A DNA stretch of 45,160 bases from assembly GCF_018070565.1 (NCBI RefSeq), contig NZ_JAGPXL010000052.1:1-45160 (forward strand). Direction: 5' to 3'. Position 1 is the stretch's first letter, and each line of letters starts with the position of its first letter. The notes below the pieces were generated by a model. That model had not been told where the DNA came from, searched no databases, and saw only the letters and a list, made by a program, of their open reading frames with translations. This document shows, piece after piece, positions 7,619 through 15,323 of the stretch. The position numbers and the translations under genes are program-made. The DNA comes from Streptomyces sp. B93 (lineage in GTDB: Bacteria; Actinomycetota; Actinomycetes; Streptomycetales; Streptomycetaceae).

Positions 7619-10414
7619 CTATTCCTGGGGAGCGGGGGTGTGGAGCTGTCTGCGGGAGGTGATTCCGAGCTTGGCGAATATCTTGCGCAGATGCCATTCG
7701 ACGGTACGCGGGCTGATGAAGAGCCGGGCACCGATTTCGGGGTTGGTCAGGCCATCCCGTACCAGTCGGACGATATGGAGTTCCTGCGGGGTGAGGTCAC
7801 TTCGGGTGTGCGTGACGTTCTTCCGGACGTTCTCTCCGGTGGCGGCCAGTTCCCGGGTGGCGCGGTGCGCGAAGCTGTCCATGCCCATGGCGAGGAAGAG
7901 GTCCTGGGCGGCACGCAGGTGCTCGCGGGCGGCCTGGCGGCGTCGGGCGCGGCGCAGCCACTCTCCGTACAGGAGGTGGGCGCGGGCCAGTTCTCCTCGC
8001 AGGCCTGTGCGGCCCAGCCGTTGCAGAGCCTCCTGGTAGCAGCTCTCGGCCTCGGCGTCGTCGCCGACGAGGGCACGGCAGCGGGCCTCGATGCCGAGGG
8101 CCCAGTCGGTGCCGCTCGGGGCGGTCACCTCGGTGAGGCGGCGCAGGGCGTCACGGGCGTCGGCGGGGGCGCCGCCGTGGGCGGCCGCCTCGATGTACTC
8201 GACCAGGGACCAGACCGGGATGCCCATCTCCAGCAGGCGGTAGTCCCGGAAGGCTGCGTGGGCCGCCTCCGCTGCCTCGGCGTACCGGCCGAGGCCGTTG
8301 TAGAGGACGGCTCTGGCCCAGCCGCTGACTACCGGGCCGACGCCCTCGCCGCGGCGGGCCGCGCCTTCGTCGGCGCGCCTGCCGAGGTCCAGGCACTCCG
8401 CTTCCCGGCCCCGCCAGGCGGCGACGAAGAGTGCCGCGTAAAGCGGGGCGGCCACGCCGACCGCCTCGGACACCGTCTCCACCTCGTCCGCGAGGGCCGC
8501 GGCCTCCGTCAGCTCGCCGTCGAGGACATGCACGACACAGCGCATGGTCAGGGCCAGCGGGAGCCCCATGGCCTGCCCGGCGTCCCTGGTGAGGCGCAGA
8601 TAGCGGTCGGCGAGGACGGACAGGGTCTCGTGGTCCCACAGCCCCACCGCGGTCACACAGATCATCCAGAGCCAGCGCAGCCCCTCCTCCGGGGCGCTGA
8701 CCGGCTCGCGGAAGGCGCGCAGGGCCGCCCGCAGGGCGGGCACGGCCTGTACGTGACCGTCGATGATCCGTGCCGACAGCCCGTCGAGCAGGAGGTCGGT
8801 GGGGCGGGGGGTGGCAGGGGTGGGCAGGGCGCGGGCCGCGGTGGCGGCCGCGAACTGCCCGCTGACGTAGGCGTGCGGGCCCGCGAAGACCGCCGCGTCG
8901 ATGACCTCCAGACAGGTCTCGCGGGCGAGGGGCACATCGTGGGAGGCGAGCTGGGCCGCGGCCTTGAGCAGCAGGACGGGGGCCTCGCTGCCGCGGTTGG
9001 TGGTGAAGGCGATCCGGGCCCGCACCAGGTCGACCTCGCCGCGGCGTCGGCCGTCGAGGTGGCCCGCCTCGACGATGGACAGCAGTCTCAGGGCTGTGTC
9101 GGGGTTCCCCGCCTGGTGCGTCAGCCGGGCGGCGGCCAGGGCGCGCTCCTGGCGGCGGGCCGGGTCCGGGGTCAGCTCCACCGCCCGCGCCATGAACGCG
9201 GCCGCCGCGGCGACCCCGCCGCGGGTGCGGGCGCGTCCGGCGGAGTGTTCGAGTTCCGTCGCGATGGGTTCGTCGGGTCCGGAAGCGCCGTGCGCCGCGT
9301 GCCAGGCGTGGCGGTCGGGATCCGTGGCCGGGTCCGTGACGTCCGCGAGGGCGCGGTGCGTGCGACGGCGCTCCTCGGGCATGGCCGACCAGTAGACGGC
9401 GGAGCGGACCATCGGGTGGAAGAGCCTGACGCGGTCGCCGATCGTCATCAGCCCGGTAGCTATCGCGGGGGCGGCGGCCTCCAGCTCGATGCCCAGCCGC
9501 TCGGCCGCCAGCCAGAGCAGCGCCGGTTCGCCGGTCGGGTCGGCCGCCGCCACGAGCAGCAGGCGCCGGGCGTGCGACGGCAGTCCGGCGATCCGTTGCA
9601 GGTAGGCCTCCTGGATCCGGTCCAGCACGGGCCGGGTCGCGGGCAGGCCGAAGCCACCGGCCAGTTCGACCAGGGTCGAGGCCCTGGGCAGTTCCAGCAG
9701 GGCCAGCGGGTTGCCCCGGGTCTCGGCGACGATCCGGCCGACCACGTGCTCGTCCCAGGGGCCGGGGAGCACGGAGCGCAGCAGGGTGCGCGCCTCGGGC
9801 TCGGGCAGCCCTTCGACGAGCAGTTCGGGCAGGCCGACGGGCTCCGCCCCGGCGGGGGGCGGGTCGCCCTCGGTCCGGACGGCGAAGACGACGGCCACCG
9901 ATTCGGCGAGCAGGCGGCGGGCGGCGAAGGCGAGGGTCTGCATGGAGGCCCGGTCGAGCCACTGTGCGTCGTCGACGACGCACAGCAGGGGCCGCTCGCT
10001 GGCCTCCTCGGCCAGCAGGCCGAGGACGCCCAGGGCGACGAGGAAGCCGTCGGGCGCGCGCTCGGAGCCCAGTCCCAGGGCGCCACTGACCGCGTCACGT
10101 TGTACGGCGGGGAGGCGGGAGAGCCGGTCCAGGAAGGGCGTGCACAGCTGGTGCAGTCCGGCGAAGGCCAGTTCCATCTCCGACTGGACGCCGGTGACGC
10201 GGGCGACATGGAATCCCCGCGCCTGCTCGACCAGGTATTCGAGCAACGTGGTCTTTCCCACGCCCGGTTCGCCCCGCAGCACCAGTGCCCGGCTCTCGCC
10301 GCCACGCACGGCCTCGAGCAGTTCCTCGAGTTGCTCGCATTCCCGGTCGCGTCCCGGCACCCGCGCGTGCACGCCTGGCCCTCCTGCCGACGAAGTGTTG
10401 GACACAGCGCCCAA
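7619..10414 (-). CDS. LuxR-family large ATP-binding (LAL) transcriptional regulator
   Basis: This 931-residue regulator combines an N-terminal AAA-like ATPase with a C-terminal LuxR helix-turn-helix. Walker A (GEPGVGKTT) is at 48-56 and Walker B (LLCVVDDAQWLD) at about 143-154. A long helical-repeat middle follows, and the DNA-binding domain occupies roughly the last 60 residues (LTPQELHIVRLV, then NPEIGARLFISPRTVEWHLRKIFAKLG). LAL proteins commonly activate secondary metabolite or sugar-use genes. The longest frame starts at TTG 10414; GTG 10405 is an alternative, and neither has a strong ribosome binding site. It diverges from the winged-helix gene at 10777. Its target is not evident, and a strong terminator separates it from pao. 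Confidence 0.9.
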   Translation of the reverse strand: MGAVSNTSSAGGPGVHARVPGRDRECEQLEELLEAVRGGESRALVLRGEPGVGKTTLLEYLVEQARGFHVARVTGVQSEMELAFAGLHQLCTPFLDRLSRLPAVQRDAVSGALGLGSERAPDGFLVALGVLGLLAEEASERPLLCVVDDAQWLDRASMQTLAFAARRLLAESVAVVFAVRTEGDPPPAGAEPVGLPELLVEGLPEPEARTLLRSVLPGPWDEHVVGRIVAETRGNPLALLELPRASTLVELAGGFGLPATRPVLDRIQEAYLQRIAGLPSHARRLLLVAAADPTGEPALLWLAAERLGIELEAAAPAIATGLMTIGDRVRLFHPMVRSAVYWSAMPEERRRTHRALADVTDPATDPDRHAWHAAHGASGPDEPIATELEHSAGRARTRGGVAAAAAFMARAVELTPDPARRQERALAAARLTHQAGNPDTALRLLSIVEAGHLDGRRRGEVDLVRARIAFTTNRGSEAPVLLLKAAAQLASHDVPLARETCLEVIDAAVFAGPHAYVSGQFAAATAARALPTPATPRPTDLLLDGLSARIIDGHVQAVPALRAALRAFREPVSAPEEGLRWLWMICVTAVGLWDHETLSVLADRYLRLTRDAGQAMGLPLALTMRCVVHVLDGELTEAAALADEVETVSEAVGVAAPLYAALFVAAWRGREAECLDLGRRADEGAARRGEGVGPVVSGWARAVLYNGLGRYAEAAEAAHAAFRDYRLLEMGIPVWSLVEYIEAAAHGGAPADARDALRRLTEVTAPSGTDWALGIEARCRALVGDDAEAESCYQEALQRLGRTGLRGELARAHLLYGEWLRRARRRQAAREHLRAAQDLFLAMGMDSFAHRATRELAATGENVRKNVTHTRSDLTPQELHIVRLVRDGLTNPEIGARLFISPRTVEWHLRKIFAKLGITSRRQLHTPAPQE

Positions 10415-10627
10415 CGTAATGCCCTGAAGTATGACCGTCCCGACAGACCAAGATCGCGCCAGCCTGTTGGCCCGAAACGGGCACTCGCCCGGCGACTAGG
10501 GTGCCTCAATCCTCCCGGAGGCCCCAATCCTCCCTTTTTTCGCACTGTAATCGCCGCCGGGAGCCACGACGACCGGAAACGGAAACTGGCGGTCGGGATT
10601 CCGTATGAGGCGCCGGACACAGGTGCG

Positions 10628-10660
10628 TCCCGGACCCATCCCGGACCCATCCCGGACCCA
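10628..10660. repeat. Three perfect 11-base tandem repeats
   Basis: The unit TCCCGGACCCA occurs three times head to tail, at 10628-10638, 10639-10649 and 10650-10660. The 11-base period is close to one helical turn, so the copies face the same side of DNA. The repeats lie between two divergent regulator genes. Confidence 0.9.
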
Positions 10661-10704
10661 TCCCCGAGGCGACCCTGAGAGGTCCCCCATCCACCCCTGA
10701 GATG

Positions 10705-10757
10705 TGTCAGAAATCTTTGACAGGTCTCCTCGGCTGCCGTCAGAGTTTTCTTACAGG
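10705..10757. promoter_or_regulatory. Two phased 20-base operator-like repeats upstream of the winged-helix gene
   Basis: Two similar imperfect palindromes lie at 10705-10724 and 10738-10757. They share GTCAGA on the left and ACAGG on the right and start 33 bases apart, about three helical turns. The first contains the inverted pair TGTCA-N8-TGACA and overlaps the TTGACA -35 candidate. The second ends 19 bases before the gene. The layout fits autorepression by the winged-helix protein. Confidence 0.65.
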
Positions 10758-10776
10758 TCAACGGAAAGGGGCCGTG

Positions 10777-11118
10777 ATGCCCGGGGCCCCGCCTCCGGCA
10801 CCGACCGGCGAAGAACTGCTCAAGGTGCTCTCCGCGCTCGGCAACCCGCACCGCATGCGGATCGTCGCAGCGCTGCTGGAGCGCCGGAACTACGTCAGCG
10901 CCCTGGCGCGCGAGATCGGCGTGAGCCGCCCGCTGCTGCACATGCACCTGCAGCGGCTGGAGGCGGCCGGACTGATCGTCGGCACGCTCGAGGTCGCGGA
11001 GGACGGCAAGGCGATGAAGTACTTCGACGTCACGCCGTTCCTGTACGAGTTGACGCCCGGCCTCGTCGCGAGGGCGGCCGCGACCCTCCCCCAGCCCGAG
11101 AAAGAGGAAGCGAAGTGA
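10777..11118 (+). CDS. Winged-helix (ArsR-like) transcriptional regulator
   Basis: This 113-residue DNA-binding protein has one winged-helix domain: LLKVLSALGNPHRMRIVAAL, the recognition helix region SALAREIGVSRPLLHMHLQRL, then the wing and a final dimer helix. It has no cysteines, so it is not a classic metal-sensing ArsR. ATG 10777 is chosen because AAAGGGG lies 6-7 bases upstream; GTG 10774 is possible. The stop overlaps the next start as GTGA, so it is translationally coupled to a membrane coiled-coil protein that may be its signal partner. The paired repeats upstream suggest autoregulation. Confidence 0.85.
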   Translation: MPGAPPPAPTGEELLKVLSALGNPHRMRIVAALLERRNYVSALAREIGVSRPLLHMHLQRLEAAGLIVGTLEVAEDGKAMKYFDVTPFLYELTPGLVARAAATLPQPEKEEAK

Positions 11119-11429
11119 ACGAGGAAGCGGTGACCGTCGCCGCCGGAGCCGAGGAACTGGGCGTGCTGGTGGGCGCCGTCGGCGCGGCCGGGCTCTTCAG
11201 CCTGCTGATCGTGATCGTCTGGCAGGCGGCGGCGACTTGGCGTGCCCGGATGCTCGCCGCCCGCGAGCGCCAGTACCAGGAGCTGGCCGTGAAGTACGCG
11301 CAACTGCTGGAGGACACCGTGGAGTTGCAGCGCCGCACGGTCGACGAGCAGCGGCAGCTCCTGGACGAACTGACGCAGACGAGGCTCGCGGTCGGCTCGA
11401 TGGAGAAGATGATGCGCGAGATCGAGTAG
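11115..11429 (+). CDS. Small membrane protein with C-terminal coiled coil
   Basis: This 104-residue protein has one predicted membrane segment at about residues 14-40 (LGVLVGAVGAAGLFSLLIVI and onward). A long charged helix follows to the end (ARERQYQELAVKYAQLLED, then ELQRRTVDEQRQLLDELTQ), which looks like a coiled coil. GTG 11115 overlaps the regulator stop by 4 bases and has AGAGGAAG upstream. No enzymatic motif is visible. Coupling to a DNA-binding protein suggests membrane tethering or sensing, which is inference. Confidence 0.75.
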   Translation: MNEEAVTVAAGAEELGVLVGAVGAAGLFSLLIVIVWQAAATWRARMLAARERQYQELAVKYAQLLEDTVELQRRTVDEQRQLLDELTQTRLAVGSMEKMMREIE

Positions 11430-11451
11430 ACCGCACCGCGCCTCTTCGTGC

Positions 11452-11483
11452 GTACGGCCGGGAGTTGCAGCTCCCGGCCGTAC
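11452..11483 (+). terminator. Perfect 13-base-pair stem-loop
   Basis: The arms at 11452-11464 and 11471-11483 (GTACGGCCGGGAG and its complement) enclose a 6-base loop, 22 bases after the coiled-coil gene. It separates that two-gene operon from the MMPL gene. Confidence 0.8.
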
Positions 11484-11627
11484 CGGGGAAGAACGCGCCT
11501 CGGACCCGTCCAACCGCGCGCCACGGCAGGTCGTCACATCTCTCACGCCGTGGTGCGGATCCCGTGCGCCCTGCGACCGGTGCATCACCGGCCGCGGTGG
11601 CGCCCTTCCCACCCAAGGAGACTACTC

Positions 11628-13760
11628 ATGTCTGCGCTGTTGAAGCGCGTCGCCCGGGCACCCGGGGGCAGGCGCGGCAAATGGCTTGTGCTGGCGGCCT
11701 GGCTGGTGCTGGCGGTCGCCCTCGGCCCGCTGGCCGGAAAGCTCGGTGACGTCGAGGACACCGGCCCCAACGCCTTCCTCCCGCACGGCGCCGAGTCCGC
11801 GCGGGTCAACACGGAGCTGGAGAAGTTCCGGACCGACACCGTGATGCCCGCCGTCGTCGTGTACACCGGCGAGGGCGCGGGGAGCACCGCGGCGGCCGAG
11901 CGCGCCGCCCTGGCCCGGTTCGTGGCCGACGGTCAGGAGATCTCAGGGCCCGTCCCGTCCGACGACGGCAGGGCCCTGATGACCGTGGTGCCACTGGACA
12001 CCGAGGACGAGGACGTCACCGACAAGATCGACGAGCTGCGGGAGATCGCCGGTGCCAACGCGCCGCCCGGGGTGACCGTCGACGTCGGCGGCCCGGCCGG
12101 GTCCCTCACCGACCAGGTCGCCGTCTTCGACAGTCTCGACACCACCCTGATGCTCGCCACCGGCCTGGTCGTGGCCGCCCTGCTGCTGATCACCTACCGC
12201 AGCCCGCTGTTGTGGCTGCTGCCGCTGCTGTCGGTCGGTTTCGCGGCCGTCCTCACCCAGGTCTGCACCTACCTGCTGGCGCGGTACGCCGGACTGCCGG
12301 TCGATCCGCAGAGCGCGGGCGTGCTGATGGTGCTGGTCTTCGGCGTGGGCACGGACTACGCCCTGCTGCTGATCGCCCGCTACCGGGAGGAGCTGCACCG
12401 GCACACCGACCGGCACCAGGCGATGCGGATCGCGCTTCGCCGCTCCGGCCCGGCGATCCTGGCCTCGGCCGCCACCATCGCCGTGGGCCTGTGCTGTCTG
12501 GCCTTCGCCGACATCAACTCCTCGCGCTCGCTGGGGCTGGTGGGCGCCGTGGGCGTGGTGTGCGCCTTCCTCGCCATGGTGACGGTGCTGCCCGCGCTGC
12601 TGGTCGTCACCGGCCGCGGCGTGTTCTGGCCGTTCGTCCCGCGCTACGGCACCCCCGGCCGGGGGCCGCGCACGGTCTGGTCGCGCGTCGGCGCCGCGGT
12701 GGCCCGGCATCCGCGTCGGTCGTGGCTGGTGTCGGTGGCCGTCACCGGCGTACTGGCGCTCAGCACGGCCGGGATCTCGATGGGCCTGACGCAGGCGGAG
12801 CTGTTCGACGGCCGACCCGAGTCGGTCGTCGCGCAGGACAGGATCTCGGCGCACTACCCGTCCGGAGCCTCCGACCCGGCGACGGTCGTCACCCGTACCG
12901 ACCGGGCCGCCGAGGTCCGGCGGGCGGCAGCCAAGGTCGACGGGGTGGCACGCGTCGAGCCGGACGGCGACCGGACCCCGGACGGGCGGCTCACCACCGT
13001 GTCCGTGGTACTGGCGGACGCCCCGGACAGCGACGCCGCCAAAGACACCGTCGACGGGCTCCGGGACGCCGTGCACGCGGTCGACGGCGCGGACGCCCTG
13101 GTCGGCGGCAGCACCGCGGAGAGCCTGGACACCCAGCGGGCCGCCGACCGCGATCTGCGCACGGTCGTCCCGATCGTGCTCCTGGTGGTGCTCGGCGTGC
13201 TGATCCTGCTACTGCGGGCCCTGGTCGGGCCGCTGTTGCTGCTCGCCACGGTGGTGCTGTCGTACGTCGCCGCGCTCGGCGCCGCCAACCTGCTCTTCGA
13301 ACACGTGCTGGGCTTCGCCGGGGTGGACTGGGCGTTGCCGCTGATGGGCTTCGTGTTCCTGGTCGCACTCGGCATCGACTACAACATCTTCCTCATGCAC
13401 CGCGTCCGGGAGGAGACCGCCCGCATCGGGCACGCCCGCGGGGTGCTGGAGGGCCTGACCAGCACCGGGGGCGTGATCACCTCCGCCGGGGTGGTGCTGG
13501 CCGCCACGTTCGCCGTCTTCGCCGGGCTGCCCCTGGTGACCCTGGCGCAGCTGGGCGTCCTGGTCGGCATCGGCGTGCTGCTGGACACCTTCCTGGTCCG
13601 TACGGTCCTGGTACCGGCCCTCGCGCTGGACCTGGACCGCTGGTTCTGGTGGCCGGGCGCGCACTTCCGCGCGCTGCGCGACGGCACCGCGAAGGACGGT
13701 GCCGGGAGCGGCTCCACGCCGACCGGCCACGGGTCGCGGGAACCATCTCCCCTTCCTTGA
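11628..13760 (+). CDS. MMPL-family transporter
   Basis: This is a 710-residue RND-superfamily membrane protein of the actinobacterial MMPL type, predicted to use proton motive force to export lipids or hydrophobic compounds. It has the duplicated layout: a first membrane helix (KWLVLAAWLVLAVALG), an extracellular loop, a helix bundle, a second loop and a second bundle. The proton-relay motifs GTDYALLLIARYREE (near residue 241) and GIDYNIFLMHRVREE (near 582) are both present. ATG 11628 has AAGGAG 7 bases upstream. A MMPL gene beside a membrane hydrolase gene suggests an envelope role; the substrate is unknown. Confidence 0.92.
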   Translation: MSALLKRVARAPGGRRGKWLVLAAWLVLAVALGPLAGKLGDVEDTGPNAFLPHGAESARVNTELEKFRTDTVMPAVVVYTGEGAGSTAAAERAALARFVADGQEISGPVPSDDGRALMTVVPLDTEDEDVTDKIDELREIAGANAPPGVTVDVGGPAGSLTDQVAVFDSLDTTLMLATGLVVAALLLITYRSPLLWLLPLLSVGFAAVLTQVCTYLLARYAGLPVDPQSAGVLMVLVFGVGTDYALLLIARYREELHRHTDRHQAMRIALRRSGPAILASAATIAVGLCCLAFADINSSRSLGLVGAVGVVCAFLAMVTVLPALLVVTGRGVFWPFVPRYGTPGRGPRTVWSRVGAAVARHPRRSWLVSVAVTGVLALSTAGISMGLTQAELFDGRPESVVAQDRISAHYPSGASDPATVVTRTDRAAEVRRAAAKVDGVARVEPDGDRTPDGRLTTVSVVLADAPDSDAAKDTVDGLRDAVHAVDGADALVGGSTAESLDTQRAADRDLRTVVPIVLLVVLGVLILLLRALVGPLLLLATVVLSYVAALGAANLLFEHVLGFAGVDWALPLMGFVFLVALGIDYNIFLMHRVREETARIGHARGVLEGLTSTGGVITSAGVVLAATFAVFAGLPLVTLAQLGVLVGIGVLLDTFLVRTVLVPALALDLDRWFWWPGAHFRALRDGTAKDGAGSGSTPTGHGSREPSPLP

Positions 13761-13782
13761 TCGTCCTTGGGCCGTGGAACCC

Positions 13783-14736
13783 ATGACAGCGACAGGACGG
13801 ATGGCGGAGCGGACCCGGCCCGCGGTGGTGCTCTGCGGGCTCGCGGCGCTCACGGCACTGCTGCTGGCGGGGCACCGGCTGGTGCCCAACCGGGTCGGGC
13901 GACTGGGCAGTCTGCTGGAGGTCTTCCTGCCCTGGCTCGGCCTGGTGGTCGCCGTGCTGTTCGGGCTGGCGCTGCTGTACCGGTCGGCGGTGGCGCTGCT
14001 CGCCCTGCTGCTGCCGGTCGCGGCCTGGACGGACCACTTCGGCGGGCTGCTCCTGGCGGCGCCGGGGGCCGGTCCGCGCCAGCTGGTCGTGGTGCAGCAC
14101 AACGTCAGCGACGTGAACCCCGACCCGGCGGGCACGGCCCGCGCCCTGGCCGCCGCCGACCCTGACCTGATCGCGCTCCAGGAACTGGTGCCCGCGGCCC
14201 TGCCGGTCTACGAGGAGACGCTCGCCGCCCGCTACCCGCACCACGTGGTGCGGGGCACGGTCGGTCTCTGGTCGAGGTATCCGCTCAGCGGGGCACGCCC
14301 GCTGGACATCAAGCCCGCGGGGATCACCGAGTCGTGGAACCGCGGTCTGCGGGCCGTGGCCGACACCCCGTACGGCGACGTGGCGGCGTACGTCGCGCAT
14401 CTGCCGTCGGTCCGGGTCCGGGCGAGCGGCCTCGCCTCCGAGTGGCGCGACGAGAGCGCGGGCCTGCTGGGCCGGGCCGTCGCCGCCGAGCCGGTGCCCC
14501 GGGTGCTGGTGCTGGGTGACCTCAACGGCACGGTCGAGGACCGCGGCCTGGCCCCGCTCACCTCCCGGCTGAACACGGCGGAGCGGGGTTTCGCCTTCAG
14601 TTTCCCGGCGTCCTTCCCGGTGGCCCGGATCGACCAGGTGATGGCCCGTTCGGCGGCCGTGGAGCAGATTCGTACGCTGCCCCGCACCGGCAGCGACCAT
14701 CTGCCGGTCGCCGCGCGGATCGCTCTCGGGCGGTAG
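13783..14736 (+). CDS. Membrane-anchored endonuclease/exonuclease/phosphatase-family protein
   Basis: The 317-residue protein begins with three membrane helices (about residues 12-85) followed by an EEP-superfamily hydrolase domain, most likely on the outer face. Motifs seen are VVVQHNVSD (first Asn), LIALQELVP (metal-binding Glu), LGDLNGT and GSDHLPV (catalytic Asp-His). EEP enzymes cleave phosphodiester or phosphate bonds in nucleic acids, lipids or inositol phosphates; the substrate here is not predictable. ATG 13783 is chosen, with GTG 13774 possible; neither has a strong ribosome binding site. It starts 22 bases after the MMPL stop, so the two are probably one operon. Confidence 0.88.
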   Translation: MTATGRMAERTRPAVVLCGLAALTALLLAGHRLVPNRVGRLGSLLEVFLPWLGLVVAVLFGLALLYRSAVALLALLLPVAAWTDHFGGLLLAAPGAGPRQLVVVQHNVSDVNPDPAGTARALAAADPDLIALQELVPAALPVYEETLAARYPHHVVRGTVGLWSRYPLSGARPLDIKPAGITESWNRGLRAVADTPYGDVAAYVAHLPSVRVRASGLASEWRDESAGLLGRAVAAEPVPRVLVLGDLNGTVEDRGLAPLTSRLNTAERGFAFSFPASFPVARIDQVMARSAAVEQIRTLPRTGSDHLPVAARIALGR

Positions 14737-14742
14737 CGCCGG

Positions 14743-15198
14743 TCACAGGTCGGCGCAGATGTCCCGGGCCGTCGTCAGCGGCTTGTGCACTTTGGGGTCG
14801 GCCAGGTCGAAGGTGCGGGCGTGCTGGTTCTGCGCCTCGCGCAGGGCCTCCGCGAGCGGTTTGTGCTCCGTGTCGGCGGCGGCCGCCGAGGCGGACAGGA
14901 CGATCGCGGCGGCGAAGCGGTTCATGGCGATCTCGCCCGCGGGTCCGTCCTTGGTGTAGTCGGCCTCCTCGAAGCCGTCCAGCGCCCGGCAGGCGGCCCG
15001 GGCGTCGTCCGCCGCTCCGGGGGAGCCGTCGTCACCGTCGAGCGCCCAGGCGGCACCGACCGCGCCGCCGCCCACGACCAGCCCCACGACGAGGGCCGCG
15101 GCCAGGGCGGGCCAGGGCCTGCGGGGCGCCGCGGCGGGGGCGGGCCGGGTGCCGGGAACGGGCGGTACGGGCGGTATGGGTGATGTTGGCGATGACAT
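14743..15198 (-). CDS. Small membrane-anchored hypothetical protein
   Basis: The 151-residue protein has a proline-rich cytoplasmic N-terminus (about 1-27), one membrane helix (about 28-53, ALAAALVVGLVVGGGAVG) and a mostly helical extracellular part with one Cys (AACRALDGFEEADYTKDGPA) and a second near the C-terminus (ARDICADL), which could form a disulfide. I do not recognise a named family. ATG 15198 has no ribosome binding site, but TATCCT at 15211-15206 stands 7 bases before it, so the mRNA may be leaderless. It converges with the EEP gene with a 6-base gap. Confidence 0.75.
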   Translation of the reverse strand: MSSPTSPIPPVPPVPGTRPAPAAAPRRPWPALAAALVVGLVVGGGAVGAAWALDGDDGSPGAADDARAACRALDGFEEADYTKDGPAGEIAMNRFAAAIVLSASAAAADTEHKPLAEALREAQNQHARTFDLADPKVHKPLTTARDICADL

Positions 15199-15205
15199 GC
15201 CAAGG

Positions 15206-15211
15206 AGGATA
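15206..15211 (-). promoter_or_regulatory. -10 element of a probable leaderless promoter
   Basis: TATCCT on the minus strand is followed by exactly 7 bases and then ATG 15198, which places transcription start at or next to the start codon. No ribosome binding site exists for this gene. The -35 is weak. Confidence 0.5.
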
Positions 15212-15218
15212 GCGGGCC

Positions 15219-15323
15219 ATGATCGCGGGCGTCCGTGCGCCGTCGGCTCGAGAGGCCGCGACCCCGGATTCCCACCACACTTGGGTGTGCCCCCACCTCA
15301 CGGACGAAGGAGTCCGGACATGA
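15219..15323 (+). CDS. 34-residue upstream ORF coupled to the alcohol dehydrogenase gene
   Basis: ATG 15219 has a perfect AAGGAGG at 15202-15208 with 10-base spacing. The ORF runs 34 codons to TGA 15321-15323, overlapping the ATG of the dehydrogenase (15320) as ATGA. The peptide is not hydrophobic and contains HHTWVCPH, a cluster of His and Cys. The strong ribosome binding site and the 4-base overlap suggest it is translated. It could be a leader peptide controlling the downstream zinc enzyme, or a chance frame. Confidence 0.5.
   Translation: MIAGVRAPSAREAATPDSHHTWVCPHLTDEGVRT

Larger units (their letters stand above)
10415..10776. promoter_or_regulatory. Divergent control region between the LAL and winged-helix genes
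   Basis: This 362-base gene-free region contains three 11-base tandem repeats and two phased operator-like repeats, both listed separately. TTGACA at 10717-10722 is a good -35 candidate for the rightward gene; the matching -10 is weak (CAGAGT at 10741-10746, 18-base spacing). Confidence 0.55.

Noticed and set aside
7523..10678. Roughly 1050-codon open frame antisense to the LAL regulator
   Set aside because: Same reason: no motifs, opposite a well-defined Walker and HTH protein.
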